Part shown: positions 9,790 through 21,283 of the stretch, in pieces | Numbering within the stretch: the first letter of the stretch is position 1 | How the letters are laid out: every line of letters starts with the position of its first letter | Source: Candidatus Methylobacter oryzae | Lineage (GTDB): Bacteria; Pseudomonadota; Gammaproteobacteria; Methylococcales; Methylomonadaceae | Direction of reading: 5' to 3' | Assembly: GCF_003994235.2 (NCBI RefSeq) | Contig: NZ_RYFG02000119.1 | Span: forward strand, 1-64,000 | DNA length: 64,000 nucleotides | The notes under the pieces: model-generated | The model's input: only the letters and a program-made list of their open reading frames with translations | Database searches by the model: none | Told to the model about the DNA's origin: nothing | Program-made: the position numbers and the translations under genes

Positions 9790-9800
9790 TTTTTTCTCTC

Positions 9801-9837
9801 AAAAAAACCCCCGCACTCAAAAAGCGCAGGGGTTTTT
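9801..9837 (-). terminator. Rho-independent terminator of the cupredoxin gene
   Basis: On the minus strand the hairpin AAACCCCTGCGC / GCGGGGGTTT closes over a short loop and is followed by seven Ts (9801-9807). It lies 13 bases after the cupredoxin stop. The other side also ends in a run of five Ts, so weak bidirectional action is possible. Confidence 0.85.
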
Positions 9838-9849
9838 AAGTTTCCTGGA

Positions 9850-10755
9850 TTAATTTCCAGGTAATATCTTATTTTTATTAGAAACAACCAGCTTAACCAA
9901 TTTGGACAGCAACTTTACGGCTAGCTCAATGCCTGTTCTTACCATATCAAAAATAGTCGCGACTACTTCCGATGCACTCATGCCTTTAAATTTTCTGGCT
10001 AAAAATGGGGCAAGCAGCAAGCCAACCACCAAGCCGATTACAGTAACACCTGAAATCATCGAATCTTCTTGTGGCGGCTGTTGTACCGCCGGAGCAGGCT
10101 TCTTGGCCACAACTGCCGGTGCTGCAGCGGCAGCTGCTGCCGAAACTTCAGCCATTACTGTCGTCAGATTGCCTTTATAGTTATCGGGTACGACATACGC
10201 AGTCACGCCGGGAATACTCGGTAAATCGCCATCGCCTTTGCCGACTTTCAGCTGGGCTTTCATGCCTTTTTCCATATGCTGGGCAATATCGCAATGCACC
10301 AAATAGGTTTTATCGCCGGGAGGCAAAATCAATGTTCCGGAGATTTTCGCAGGCCCGGATACTTCTAAATGAAACATGCCTTTTGGATATAAATACTTGG
10401 GCAAACCATGCATCATCCATTGATGACGGACGTTATCGTCATTAATAAAATGAACGGTTAATTTTGTACACGGTTTAAAATTGAATTCCTGAGTATCGAA
10501 CGCAAACATTCTACCTGGGAACTTCTCGGCATATTTATGACCGGCATGTACAGTAATTTCCTTGGTTTCAGCAATACTATCGCAGCCGCCCGGCAACGTG
10601 CTGGTATTTTGACCCATAACCATACCACCGGCCATATCCATCAAATGGCCATCACCGTGATCCATGAGCATCCCATCATGATCCTCATACTCCACTGCCG
10701 CTACGGGCGCCGACAACATAAAAATCAACGCCCCAGCCGATAATAACTTCACCAT
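9850..10755 (-). CDS. Exported cupredoxin with His/Met-rich N-terminus and C-terminal anchor
   Basis: A 301-residue secreted protein with a signal peptide ending near VAA|VEYED. Residues about 23-50 form a His/Met/Asp-rich stretch (DHDGMLMDHGDGHLMD) that could bind copper. A cupredoxin domain follows (about 65-175) with HFINDDNVRHQWMMHG and the C-terminal ligand loop HCDIAQHMEKGM, giving plausible type-1 copper ligands His, Cys, His and Met. An Ala/Pro linker leads to a C-terminal membrane helix (ISGVTVIGLVVGLLLAPFLA) and basic tail. Role inferred: periplasmic copper binding or electron transfer. The start has AGAGGAAA eight bases upstream. Confidence 0.8.
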   Translation of the reverse strand: MVKLLSAGALIFMLSAPVAAVEYEDHDGMLMDHGDGHLMDMAGGMVMGQNTSTLPGGCDSIAETKEITVHAGHKYAEKFPGRMFAFDTQEFNFKPCTKLTVHFINDDNVRHQWMMHGLPKYLYPKGMFHLEVSGPAKISGTLILPPGDKTYLVHCDIAQHMEKGMKAQLKVGKGDGDLPSIPGVTAYVVPDNYKGNLTTVMAEVSAAAAAAAPAVVAKKPAPAVQQPPQEDSMISGVTVIGLVVGLLLAPFLARKFKGMSASEVVATIFDMVRTGIELAVKLLSKLVKLVVSNKNKILPGN

Positions 10756-10910
10756 TGTTCATTTCCTCTAATATTCAAAAATCAAAGCCTCCGCTCCTAC
10801 ATCTTACTCACATCCCTATAAGCAATGCCATTGCCATTCTCGGCGAACTGTATCCGAAAATACGCAATGGCACCAATACACAACTTTAAATAAAGTCGCG
10901 TTCGTGTTGC

Positions 10911-11501
10911 TTAGCTTTTAAGCTTTTCTATCGCTTCATCCACTTTGCTTTTAAAACCGGCATGGGATAAATAAATTACATATAAACCTGCAAGTGCAAA
11001 GAATACATACAGGAGTATACTATTTTTACTAACTGCTTCACCACCGCCCGCTTTAAAGCCCATATGCGCATCTAATCTATTACCCGAATCAGGAACCAAA
11101 GTAATATGAATCAGGTATTTTCCTGCTTCCGGTACACCGTTTGGCAGTTTTAATTCAACTGTGCCTTTTTTGTGTTTTTCAGCAGGCAAAAAGAATACAC
11201 GAGTGCCTTCAGGCTCTTTTGTTACCTCAAACTCAACCGACATATCTCTGTATTTCATATCCTGATAGTCGAATACCAATAAAGTTGCTTCATTGATGCG
11301 AGGAATATTGGCGCAAAAGTCTTCGGCAGGGTATGCGTTAGGCTGATAAGCGGTATAATGCAACCAGTGTCCCGGTTCCAACTCAAATTTACATTGGTCG
11401 GTATCGGTGCCCGCAGCCCCACCGTGCGCCCATAACGATGCGGAAAATAACAACCCAAGAAGTACAAGGCAACCCTTTTTAAAAATGTGTGTACTGTTCA
11501 T
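10911..11501 (-). CDS. Periplasmic membrane-anchored protein, probable partner of the cupredoxin
   Basis: Not a family I can name. The 196 residues start with a signal peptide cleaved around LWA|HGGAAG, which would leave an N-terminal histidine. A beta-rich periplasmic domain with two cysteines (QCKFELEPGHWLHY, EDFCANIPR) follows, then one C-terminal helix (ILLYVFFALAGLYVIYL) and a basic tail. It lies 155 bases upstream of the cupredoxin gene on the same strand and is probably in its operon. The free N-terminal His plus neighbour suggest copper handling; this is inference. Confidence 0.65.
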   Translation of the reverse strand: MNSTHIFKKGCLVLLGLLFSASLWAHGGAAGTDTDQCKFELEPGHWLHYTAYQPNAYPAEDFCANIPRINEATLLVFDYQDMKYRDMSVEFEVTKEPEGTRVFFLPAEKHKKGTVELKLPNGVPEAGKYLIHITLVPDSGNRLDAHMGFKAGGGEAVSKNSILLYVFFALAGLYVIYLSHAGFKSKVDEAIEKLKS

Positions 11502-11781
11502 AACGCCTTCCAGTTTTGATAAAATTATTATTATGAAAAAATAAATGCCATTAGTGTATATCCTGACCTCGTCACAAACACCCTTCTTCCGTTGTACATT
11601 CGACTAATAGCAATAAGTCACTCTAGCACATCGATTTAGCCAAATACAAGGAATTGATGGCAGACCGATCTACAGCCGCCATTATATAAGTAAAAGGTAA
11701 TGCGCCGCAGAAGTATTGCTATCCGTCCCTGCTTTTCGTAGACTTAAGCCCACTAACTTTATTCAAACGGAGTTTTACCGC

Positions 11782-13419
11782 ATGTCATCTTTGCCTACTT
11801 CTGCCGCCTGGACTGCCTTAATAGAGCATCACAACGAAACCAAAAATATTCTCCTTCGCGACAGTTTTAACGCAGACCCAAACCGCCATGCCAAATTTTC
11901 ACTCCATTTTAATGACATCCTTTTCGATTACTCCAAAAACAGAATAACCGATCAAACCTTGCCTTTACTGATCGACCTTGCCAAACATGCAGGGCTTGAC
12001 GAAAAAATTAAAGCCATGTTTTGCGGGGCGAAAATAAACAATACCGAACACAGATCGGTTCTTCACACTGCTTTGCGCAACCGGAGCAATCAGCCTGTTT
12101 ATGTTGACGGACAGGATGTTATGCCGCAGATCAATAGCGTCCTCGCGCAAATGCGCACTTTCAGCACTCGCGTTCGCTCCGGCGAATGGCGGGGCTATAC
12201 CGGCAAGGCCATCACCGACATCGTCAACATCGGTATCGGCGGCTCCGACTTGGGCCCCAAGATGGTTTCAAGGGCTCTTACCCCATACGCATCCGAGGCG
12301 TTAAAGGTTCATTTCGTTTCCAATGTCGACCAAGCCGATCTCGTTGAAACTCTCAAGCATTTATCTCCGGAAACCACATTATTTCTTATTGCCTCCAAAA
12401 CCTTTACCACACAAGAGACAATGACCAATGCAAAATCAGCAAGAAGCTGGTTTCTTGAGAGCGCAAAAAAAGAGCAGGCTATCGCCCAACATTTTGTCGC
12501 GATTTCCACCAATACCAAAAATGTTGCCGCATTCGGCATAGATACCAACAACATGTTTGAATTCAGGCATTGGGTCGGTGGACGCTATTCGCTATGGTCG
12601 GCCATAGGCTTATCTATCGCTTTATATGTGGGTATGGATAATTTTGAGGAACTATTGCAAGGCGCGTATGAAGTCGACGAACATTTCCGCTCCGCGCCTT
12701 TCGAGAAAAACGTTCCGGTTATCATGGGACTGTTAGGCATTTGGTATAACAACTTTTACAATGCCGAATCCCATGCACTGTTGCCTTACGACCAGTCGAT
12801 GCTTCACTTCGCCGATTATTTCCAGCAAGGCGATATGGAAAGCAACGGCAAAAGCATAGACCTTAACGGCGAGCATGTGGATTACAGCACCGGCCAGATT
12901 ATCTGGGGACAGCCAGGCACCAATGGCCAGCATGCTTTTTTCCAGCTTATCCATCAAGGCACCAAGCTAATACCTTGCGATTTTCTGGCCGCCGCCAATA
13001 GCCACTACAAGCTGCCCGATCATCATGACATCCTGATTTCAAACTTTCTCGCCCAGCCGGAAGCCTTGATGAAAGGAAAAACAGCCGAGGAAGTGAAGCT
13101 GGAATTGTCACCTGAGGACCAAGAAGACACCGTACTGGTTGCATCCAAGGTATTTGACGGCAATAAACCGTCCAATTCGTTTTTATTCAGCAAACTGACG
13201 CCAAAAACCCTGGGCTCGCTGATTGCTTTTTACGAACATAAAATTTACGTCCAAGGCGTGATCTGGAATATTAACTCGTTCGATCAAATGGGCGTGGAAC
13301 TAGGAAAAACTTTGGCAAAAGTCATTTTGCCGGAACTTCAAAATAACGAAATCGTTGACGGTCACGATTGCTCAACGAATGCGTTGATTAATACTTACAA
13401 ACAGTTACGGCAACCTTGA
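11782..13419 (+). CDS. pgi: Glucose-6-phosphate isomerase
   Basis: Cytoplasmic isomerase interconverting glucose 6-phosphate and fructose 6-phosphate. The 545-residue protein shows the family signatures [25 protein letters not shown]-type motif ([15 protein letters not shown]) and [13 protein letters not shown] use the ATG at 11782, with GGAG nine bases upstream and a length close to the E. coli enzyme. An in-frame TTG 22 codons earlier has no support. The divergent gene pair begins with the anchored protein at 11501 on the other strand. The mltF start overlaps the stop. Confidence 0.95.
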   Translation: MSSLPTSAAWTALIEHHNETKNILLRDSFNADPNRHAKFSLHFNDILFDYSKNRITDQTLPLLIDLAKHAGLDEKIKAMFCGAKINNTEHRSVLHTALRNRSNQPVYVDGQDVMPQINSVLAQMRTFSTRVRSGEWRGYTGKAITDIVNIGIGGSDLGPKMVSRALTPYASEALKVHFVSNVDQADLVETLKHLSPETTLFLIASKTFTTQETMTNAKSARSWFLESAKKEQAIAQHFVAISTNTKNVAAFGIDTNNMFEFRHWVGGRYSLWSAIGLSIALYVGMDNFEELLQGAYEVDEHFRSAPFEKNVPVIMGLLGIWYNNFYNAESHALLPYDQSMLHFADYFQQGDMESNGKSIDLNGEHVDYSTGQIIWGQPGTNGQHAFFQLIHQGTKLIPCDFLAAANSHYKLPDHHDILISNFLAQPEALMKGKTAEEVKLELSPEDQEDTVLVASKVFDGNKPSNSFLFSKLTPKTLGSLIAFYEHKIYVQGVIWNINSFDQMGVELGKTLAKVILPELQNNEIVDGHDCSTNALINTYKQLRQP

Positions 13420-14855
13420 TTCGTGCGCAACGCCTGCTTATTGCCGCTGTTTTCACCATCACGCTGACGACCTGCGATAGCGGATTCCTATCGCTTAATA
13501 AGCTGGAACAAATTAAGCGGTCGGGAATCCTGCACGTATTAACCCGAAACGATCCGACAACCTATTACGAAAGCCCCGAAGGCTTCACCGGGCTGGAATA
13601 TGACCTGATCATACTTTTCGCGGACCAGTTAGGCGTTAAAGTAAAATTTGAAACGCCGAATACTTTTAACGGCATACTGACCCGCATTGCCAAAGGCAAG
13701 GCCGACATCGCCGCTGCAGGCCTGACCGTCACTGAGCAGCGCGGCAAGAACATGCGCTTTGCTCCCGCCTATCATGAAATCACCGAACAGCTTGTTTATC
13801 GGTCAGGCACACGCCGGCCCAACGGCATAGACAGCCTGACCCACGGCATTATCGAGGTCGCCAAAGGCACCAGCCACATCGACAGCCTGACTTATTTAAA
13901 ACAGGATACGCCCGCCCTGACTTGGAATGTCAACGATGAGCTGGATACCGATGGCCTGCTGTACTTGGTCAACGAAGGACTGATCGACTACACCGTAGCC
14001 GACTCCAACCAGACCACCCTTATCCGCCGTTTTTACCCAAAACTTAACATTGCTTTCGACATTTCCGAACCCCGCAAACTGGCTTGGGCGTTAAGCCCAT
14101 CGGACGACAACAGCTTATACGGCGAAGTAGTGCGTTTTTTCGAACGTATAAAAAAAGATAAAACGCTCGACCAGCTCCTTGAAAAATACTACGGCCACAC
14201 CAGCAGCTTAAGCTATATCGATAACTGTAAGTTCCGCCAGCAGCAAAAGATCCGGCTCCCCCTGTACAAAAAATATTTTGACTCGGCAGCCGTGCAATAC
14301 AGCATAGATTGGCGCTTGCTGGCAGCGATCGGCTACCAGGAGTCGCAGTGGCTGGATAAAGCCGTCTCTCCGACCGGCGTTGAAGGCATTATGATGTTAA
14401 CCAATGAAACCGCCGATGAACTCGGCATCAAAAACCGCACCGACCCGGCGCAAAGCATTGCCGGCGGCGCGCGTTATTTTCAGCAACGGCTCCGGATCAT
14501 CCCCGAACAAATTCCCGAACCGGACCGGACCTGGTTTGCATTGGCCTCGTATAACGTCGGTTTAGGCCATCTTGAAGACGCCCGGACATTGACCAAAAAA
14601 CAAGGCGGCAATCCCGATAAATGGATGGATGTTAAACAAAGACTGCCCCTGCTTACCCAGCAAAAATGGCATCAGCAGACTAAGTACGGCTACGCCAGAG
14701 GCCATGAGCCCGTTGAATTCGTCGAAAATATTCGCAGTTATTACGATCTACTGGTTTGGTTGACCGAAGAAAACCAGATCAAGAAAAATGCAATGAACGT
14801 TAATAGCGAAGAAATAGAACATGAACCGGTAACTATCGATCCAGCTACGCTTTAA
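13416..14855 (+). CDS. mltF: Membrane-bound lytic murein transglycosylase F
   Basis: Outer-membrane lytic transglycosylase that cleaves peptidoglycan to 1,6-anhydromuropeptides. The 479 residues contain a lipoprotein-like signal (LTLTTC, Cys20), a solute-binding-protein-like regulatory domain (about 35-270) and an SLT catalytic domain (about 290-440) with [10 protein letters not shown], where the Glu is catalytic, then [11 protein letters not shown] and [13 protein letters not shown]. It starts at a TTG overlapping the pgi TGA by four bases, implying coupling. Pairing of pgi with mltF is unusual but the frame is clear. Confidence 0.92.
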   Translation: MIRAQRLLIAAVFTITLTTCDSGFLSLNKLEQIKRSGILHVLTRNDPTTYYESPEGFTGLEYDLIILFADQLGVKVKFETPNTFNGILTRIAKGKADIAAAGLTVTEQRGKNMRFAPAYHEITEQLVYRSGTRRPNGIDSLTHGIIEVAKGTSHIDSLTYLKQDTPALTWNVNDELDTDGLLYLVNEGLIDYTVADSNQTTLIRRFYPKLNIAFDISEPRKLAWALSPSDDNSLYGEVVRFFERIKKDKTLDQLLEKYYGHTSSLSYIDNCKFRQQQKIRLPLYKKYFDSAAVQYSIDWRLLAAIGYQESQWLDKAVSPTGVEGIMMLTNETADELGIKNRTDPAQSIAGGARYFQQRLRIIPEQIPEPDRTWFALASYNVGLGHLEDARTLTKKQGGNPDKWMDVKQRLPLLTQQKWHQQTKYGYARGHEPVEFVENIRSYYDLLVWLTEENQIKKNAMNVNSEEIEHEPVTIDPATL

Positions 14856-14872
14856 CCTTGGAAAATCAATTT

Positions 14873-14944
14873 GTCCACGAAAAACACAAAAAGCACGAAA
14901 GGTCATTTGTAAAAATTTTCGTGATTTTCGTGCCTTTCGTGGCC
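14873..14944. repeat. Imperfect inverted repeat between mltF and tadA
   Basis: Arms CCACGAAAAACAC...GCACGAAAGG and ATTTTCGTGATTTTCGTGCC...TTTCGTGG can pair over a short AT-rich loop. It sits between convergent genes mltF and tadA and may stop transcription from both sides. The CACGAAA period-like composition resembles short interspersed repeats common in environmental gammaproteobacteria. Confidence 0.7.
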
Positions 14945-14952
14945 AGACACCT

Positions 14953-15414
14953 TCACCGCCTGGCTTTGAAAAACCCTCTCAGCATTTCCGAACATTCCGT
15001 TTCCAGCACGCCGCCGTCCCAGTTGATCCGGTGATTTAAAAAGCTTGCGTCAGTCAGGCTCAGGGCATTGCACACCGCGCCCCGCTTAGGATCATAAGCG
15101 CCGAACACCAAGCGCTTGATCCGCGCATGACTCATCGCGCCCATGCACATCACGCAGGGCTCCAACGTCACATACAAGGTCGCATCGTTCAAACGGTAGT
15201 TTTCGACCTGAATGCCGGCGCCCCGCAATGCGACCACCTCGGCATGAGCGGTCGGATCATGGCTGGTTATCGGGATGTTCCAGCCTTCGGCGATACATCG
15301 GCCATCCTTGACTACGATAGCGCCAACCGGGACTTCGCCCTGTTGCTCGGCCCGTTGCGCCAGCCTGATAGCATAGCGCATCCATGCCTCATCCGTTGCG
15401 GGATCTATTCCCAT
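14953..15414 (-). CDS. tadA: tRNA-specific adenosine deaminase
   Basis: Deaminates the wobble adenosine of tRNA-Arg(ACG) to inosine. The 153-residue protein has the zinc deaminase signature H57-A-E59 (PTAHAEV) and P86-C-V-M-C90 (EPCVMC), giving the His and two Cys zinc ligands and the proton-shuttle Glu. Length is normal. Its start overlaps the guaA stop by ten bases, so the two are translationally linked. Confidence 0.94.
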   Translation of the reverse strand: MGIDPATDEAWMRYAIRLAQRAEQQGEVPVGAIVVKDGRCIAEGWNIPITSHDPTAHAEVVALRGAGIQVENYRLNDATLYVTLEPCVMCMGAMSHARIKRLVFGAYDPKRGAVCNALSLTDASFLNHRINWDGGVLETECSEMLRGFFKARR

Positions 15415-16991
15415 TCAATCGTTGCGGGGGGCTTGCCGCTAATATCATAGGTAACACGGGAAATGCCGGACACTTCATTGATGATGCGCCGGGAAATCAG
15501 ATCCAGGAATTCATACGGCAAATGCGCCCAACGAGCAGTCATAAAATCGATCGTTTCGACCGCACGTATCGCAACCACATAATCATAGCGGCGGCCGTCG
15601 CCCATTACGCCGACCGACTTGACCGGCAAAAACACTGCAAACGCCTGGCTGACTTTATCGTACAAATCATGGCGATACAGCTCTTCAATGAAAATCGCAT
15701 CGGCCTGCCGCAATAAATCGGCATACTCCTTTTTCACTTCGCCCAAAATCCTGACGCCCAAGCCAGGGCCGGGGAACGGATGACGGAAAACCATATCCGC
15801 CGGCAGCCCCAGTTCTATGCCCAATTTCCTGACTTCGTCCTTGAACAATTCGCGTAACGGCTCAACCAATTGCAGAACCATATTTTCCGGCAAACCGCCG
15901 ACATTGTGATGCGACTTGATCAAATGCGCCTTGCCGCTTTTGGAACCGGCCGACTCAATCACGTCGGGGTAAATCGTACCTTGCGCCAACCATTTTGCAT
16001 CGGTGATTTTCGCGGCTTCCTCGTCGAAAATCTCGACAAACAGGCCGCCAATGATTTTGCGTTTTTGCTCAGGATCGGTGACGCCGCTTAAAGCGTCCAA
16101 ATAACGCTGCTCCGCGTTGACCCGGATCACTTTGACGCCCATATGCTCGGCAAAAGTCGCCATGACCTGGTCGCCTTCGTGCAGACGCAGCAAGCCGGTA
16201 TCGACAAAAACGCAGGTCAACTGGTCTGCAATGGCTTTATGCAGCAGCGCCGCGACAACCGACGAATCGACGCCGCCGGACAGTCCTAAAACCACATGAT
16301 CGCTGCCGACCTTTTCGCGAACAGCCTGAATACTGTCTTCGATAATATTGCTGGCCGTCCACAGCGCTTCGCAACCGCAGATTTCCAGGACAAAGCGCGC
16401 CAAAATCCGCCCGCCTTGCTTGGTGTGCGTGACTTCGGGATGGAACTGCAAACCGTAAAAACTTTTTTCCTCGTTGGCGATACCGGCAATCGGCGCGCCG
16501 TCCGAACTGGCAATCAGCGTAAAACCGGGCGGCAAATCGACCACGCGGTCGCCGTGACTCATCCAGACGTCCAGCAAGCCAAAACCTTCCGGCGATATAT
16601 GATCGTCGATATCGGTCAATAACTTAGAATGGCCGCGCGCCCTGATTTGCGCATAGCCGAATTCCCGGTGATTCGAGCCTTCAACCTTGCCGCCCAGTTG
16701 CTCGGCCATCGTTTGCAGACCGTAGCAAATCCCCAATACCGGAACGCCCAGCTCAAAAACAATCTGCGGCGCTCTTGGCGTATCGCCGCTGGTAACCGTC
16801 TCGGGACCGCCGGATAAAATAATGCCGTTCGGCGCAAACTTTTCGATTTGCCCGGCACCGCATTCGCAGGAATAAATTTCGCAATAAACGCCGATTTCGC
16901 GAATGCGGCGAGCAATTAATTGCGTGTATTGCGAGCCGAAATCCAAAATCAGGATTTTGTGGGTATGGATATTTGGGGATTGTTGATTCAC
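15405..16991 (-). CDS. guaA: GMP synthase (glutamine-hydrolysing)
   Basis: Converts XMP to GMP with glutamine and ATP. The 528 residues comprise a class I glutamine amidotransferase domain (about 10-205) with nucleophile Cys89 (GICYGLQ) and the LQFHPEVTH triad motif. The ATP-pyrophosphatase domain carries the PP-loop LSGGVDSS, and the dimerisation domain ends in the family-typical ATIEWE. The start is a GTG. It lies downstream of guaB in the usual order, but a repeat of about 130 bases occupies the guaB-guaA gap. Confidence 0.97.
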   Translation of the reverse strand: MNQQSPNIHTHKILILDFGSQYTQLIARRIREIGVYCEIYSCECGAGQIEKFAPNGIILSGGPETVTSGDTPRAPQIVFELGVPVLGICYGLQTMAEQLGGKVEGSNHREFGYAQIRARGHSKLLTDIDDHISPEGFGLLDVWMSHGDRVVDLPPGFTLIASSDGAPIAGIANEEKSFYGLQFHPEVTHTKQGGRILARFVLEICGCEALWTASNIIEDSIQAVREKVGSDHVVLGLSGGVDSSVVAALLHKAIADQLTCVFVDTGLLRLHEGDQVMATFAEHMGVKVIRVNAEQRYLDALSGVTDPEQKRKIIGGLFVEIFDEEAAKITDAKWLAQGTIYPDVIESAGSKSGKAHLIKSHHNVGGLPENMVLQLVEPLRELFKDEVRKLGIELGLPADMVFRHPFPGPGLGVRILGEVKKEYADLLRQADAIFIEELYRHDLYDKVSQAFAVFLPVKSVGVMGDGRRYDYVVAIRAVETIDFMTARWAHLPYEFLDLISRRIINEVSGISRVTYDISGKPPATIEWE

Positions 16992-17070
16992 GATAGAACT
17001 CTATAAATGTAGATCGAAGAAGGGGCTACCCACTGAAGGCGGGACATATGCAAAACTTGGAGGCCTAAAT

Positions 17071-17199
17071 AATGGAACACGGATTAGACGGATTTACACT
17101 GATTTTCCAGTTATTCATCATGGTCTTTTTTTAACTAAAAAATCACCGGTTTATCCGTGATAATCAGCCAAATCCGTGTCATCCGTGTTCTATTTTTCT
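17071..17199. repeat. AACACGGAT-type long inverted repeat, guaB-guaA gap
   Basis: Left arm GGAACACGGATTAGACGGAT (17074-17093) is matched by the complementary right arm AATCCGTGTCATCCGTGTTC (about 17171-17190), with extra pairing inside. The same family occurs at 28931-29097 and 51271-51359. All three lie between genes and all could fold into long hairpins. Confidence 0.85.
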
Positions 17200-17231
17200 A
17201 AATGCCGAGCCGCTACGAACCTTGAACTCAC

Positions 17232-18809
<1,578 letters not shown>

Positions 18810-18988
18810 TTATTTCTGCTTTCTCAGCAATACATCACAATGGCATATGTTCGGCAGACGTCTATGGCATCCATCTGTTGCCCGGCCTGCGATACTTATT
18901 TCCCCACCTACACCGCAGCTCAGTTAGCTATGCATTAAATTTTTCCCTATAATTGCCCGCTTTAATATTGATCTTAGGGAAAACAAAC

Positions 18989-19573
18989 ATGAAAAAACAA
19001 CATCTACTAGCCGCTGTCACTCTGCCGTTGTTGCTGTTACTCGCAGGTTGCGAAGCGACTAACCCAACCAAGGAAGCTAATGCAGAACCTGTCGAAGCTG
19101 CGGCACTGAGCAACCCAGCCACGACTCCAGCTCCAGCCGTTGAACCTGCCGCATCGCCGGTACCGGAAGCGGAACATTGCGCCAAGCACCAACACGGCAG
19201 CGATCATAACTGCACCAAGCATTGCACGACGCACAAAGGCAAAATAGACAAAGAATGCAAAACCCATTGCTCACACAAGGCAGTTGCCGATCATAACTGC
19301 GAAAAACATTGCGCCGACCATAAAGGCAAGAAAGATAAAGTCTGCGCCGAACACTGCTCAAACGATCCTGCAGCCAAAGCCCATGCTTGCGGCACTGAAC
19401 ATTGTGCGCACCACGAAGCCGCGGCGGCCAAAAACTGCAATACCGAACATTGCTCAAAACACAACGCCTCGGCAGCACATGAATGTGGAGCCGAGCACTG
19501 CGCAAAACACGGCGGCAATATGGCTGACTGCTGCGGCACCGGTCAAAAATGCGACATGCCCAAGCATAAATAA
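18989..19573 (+). CDS. Cys/His-rich lipoprotein with about nine metal-binding-like repeats
   Basis: A 194-residue lipoprotein: basic start, hydrophobic segment and lipobox LLAGC, then an Ala/Pro-rich linker (about 25-55). The rest is a run of about nine 14-16-residue units built on Cys-x3-Cys or Cys-x4-Cys with flanking His, for example CTKHCTTH, CKTHCSH, CEKHCADH, CGTEHCAHH and CNTEHCSKH. About 18 Cys and more than 20 His follow the lipobox. This looks like a periplasmic or outer-membrane metal sponge; copper is the obvious candidate but untested. The start ATG follows AGGGAAAACAAAC. A TATAAT box lies at 18948-18953 with a poor -35. No known family recognised. Confidence 0.75.
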   Translation: MKKQHLLAAVTLPLLLLLAGCEATNPTKEANAEPVEAAALSNPATTPAPAVEPAASPVPEAEHCAKHQHGSDHNCTKHCTTHKGKIDKECKTHCSHKAVADHNCEKHCADHKGKKDKVCAEHCSNDPAAKAHACGTEHCAHHEAAAAKNCNTEHCSKHNASAAHECGAEHCAKHGGNMADCCGTGQKCDMPKHK

Positions 19574-19645
19574 AGCCCCGCTTTAATCTTACGATTTTTC
19601 GTAGCTTGACCGGACTTGAGCATAACAACGAAAGCTCCGCGAGTT

Positions 19646-19780
19646 AGACTTTCCAGGTTTTACGACTGCCATGGATGGCGGCCGAGACTGCTCCCGGCAG
19701 TCCTCGGCATTTCCTCCATCCATGGAGGTCAGAAGTGCCGGAGCCGCCGGGAGCGGCTCCAGTAAAAACCTGGAAGGTCT
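19646..19780 (-). repeat. 135-bp multi-hairpin element, copy 1
   Basis: Terminal inverted repeats AGACTTTCCAGGTTTTA and AAAACCTGGAAGGTCT enclose several internal palindromes (GGAGCCGCCGGGAGCGGCTCC, CTCCATCCATGGAG, GCCATGGATGGC). It is in the opposite orientation to the copies at 33947 and 47613 and nearly identical to them. It lies between the convergent lipoprotein and outer-membrane factor genes. No coding capacity. Confidence 0.9.
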
Positions 19781-19798
19781 ACACAATGCCCATCAATT

Positions 19799-21283
19799 TC
19801 ATAGCGCCTTCTGCACCACTTCCGGCAATGCGGCATCCGCACCGCCTCCCAAAGTCTTGTAAAACGCGATCAGATTCGTCGAAGCCTCCGCTTCGGAGCG
19901 GGCCAGCTCAATTTCGGCCGCATACTGCGCGCGCTGAGCATCCAGCACATCAAGAAACGAGATCACGCCTTCCCGATAGCGCAATTCGGATAAGCGCACC
20001 GACTCCCGCTGATCCTCGACCGACTTACCCAATATCTGCCGCCTGACCTCTTCCTTAAGATAGCGCGTCAGCGCAGTTTCGGTATCGCGAAGCGCTTCGA
20101 GCACCGCTTTTTCATAAGCCAGATAGGCTTCGTTTTGCTTGGCTTCGGCCAAATCGATACCGGCACGGATGCGGCCGAAATTCAGCAGCGGCTGCATCAG
20201 GTTGGACGTCGTGCTGTAAGAAAAAGCCGCCGATTTGAACAGGCTTTCGATGTCGGTATTACGCAACCCCAAAAAAGCCGACAGCGATATTTTCGGGAAC
20301 AACTCCGCAACGGCCGCGCCGTGCATGGCCGTCGCAGCCGCAAGCCTGCGTTCGGCAATCGCAAGATCGGGACGGTGGCGGATCGTCATCGCCGGGGACG
20401 CCAGCAATTCCCGGCCCGGCGCAACCGGCACCGCGCCCGTCTCCTCCAAGTCGGCAGCCAGCGCGCCGGGCTGCTTGCCTACCAGCATTTCCAATTGCCG
20501 TAACGCGGCGATCATCTGCGCTTCCAGAGCCGGAATCTGCGCCTCGGTGTCCTCGACCAGCGCCCGAGCCCTGACCACGTCATGCCGCGAACCGACGCCT
20601 TCATTGAACAAGCGCTCGGTCAGCTTCAAGGTGTGTTGTTGCGTTTGCAGGTTCGACCCGGTAATCCGCAGCTGGTTCTGCACGTTGCGGTATTCGACGT
20701 AAGCGCGCGCCAGTTCGGCCGTCAGCGTGACCAGCGCTTGAGCCTGCTCTTCATGAGCCGCATCCAGGTCGGCGCTGGCTGCTTCCAGACGGCGCTGTTG
20801 GCGGCCGAACAAATCGACTTCCCACAGCGCGTCGAAACCCAGCTCGAAAATGTTAAAGCTAAGGCCGCGCGAGTAGATCGGCGAAAGATTCAGGTTGCGC
20901 TGAGCGCCCGCCTTTACGCCAACCTGCGGAAACAGCTCGGCCCTAATCGAACGGCGGTCGGCGCGGGCCTGATCGACACGCGCCAAAGCTATTTTCAAGT
21001 CCAGGTTGCCGGCCAGCGCCAAATCCATCAAACGATTCAAGCGCGCATCGCCGAAACTCCGCCACCAAGACTTCAGTTTTTCCGGGCTTATCGGTTTTAA
21101 ATCCAGGCCGTTTCCCTGTTCGGCCTGCCAGCGCTCCGGCACAATGGGTGTCGATGGCCGGTAATCGGGCCCCATCGTGCATCCGGCCAAAGCGCACAAC
21201 AGCCATAAATATCCAATCTTATAGCCAAAGGCCATAAGTTTCGTTTGAGCAGACAAGCTGCTCAACTCAGCTTTAAATTTCAT
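19799..21283 (-). CDS. Outer-membrane efflux lipoprotein (NodT/OprM type)
   Basis: TolC-fold outer-membrane factor of 494 residues. After the signal (YLWLLCALAGC, lipobox Cys) comes the family start TMGPDYRPSTP, then two OEP repeats with long coiled-coil helices. The ATG at 21283 overlaps the NRPS TGA (ATGA), so it is coupled to the NRPS and is likely the exit duct for its product, probably with the EmrAB-like pair at 31.3-33.9 kb. Oddity: residues about 2-21 (KFKAELSSLSAQTKLMAFGY) are encoded by a copy of the 56-bp palindromic element, so the signal peptide n-region is element-derived. Translation could also begin at the internal Met before AFGYK. Confidence 0.9.
   Translation of the reverse strand: MKFKAELSSLSAQTKLMAFGYKIGYLWLLCALAGCTMGPDYRPSTPIVPERWQAEQGNGLDLKPISPEKLKSWWRSFGDARLNRLMDLALAGNLDLKIALARVDQARADRRSIRAELFPQVGVKAGAQRNLNLSPIYSRGLSFNIFELGFDALWEVDLFGRQQRRLEAASADLDAAHEEQAQALVTLTAELARAYVEYRNVQNQLRITGSNLQTQQHTLKLTERLFNEGVGSRHDVVRARALVEDTEAQIPALEAQMIAALRQLEMLVGKQPGALAADLEETGAVPVAPGRELLASPAMTIRHRPDLAIAERRLAAATAMHGAAVAELFPKISLSAFLGLRNTDIESLFKSAAFSYSTTSNLMQPLLNFGRIRAGIDLAEAKQNEAYLAYEKAVLEALRDTETALTRYLKEEVRRQILGKSVEDQRESVRLSELRYREGVISFLDVLDAQRAQYAAEIELARSEAEASTNLIAFYKTLGGGADAALPEVVQKAL
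21219..21275 (-). repeat. 56-bp two-hairpin palindromic element, copy A (in frame in outer-membrane factor)
   Basis: Contains the two palindromes of the family: TTATAGCCAAAGGCCATAA and TGAGCAGACAAGCTGCTCA. It is translated as the N-terminal segment of the outer-membrane efflux protein, in the same frame and orientation as copy B in the NRPS. Confidence 0.9.

Noticed and set aside
16286-16915. Open frames within guaA and guaB on both strands
   Set aside because: They lie wholly inside strongly supported genes, have no ribosome binding sites and show codon patterns expected of shadow frames.
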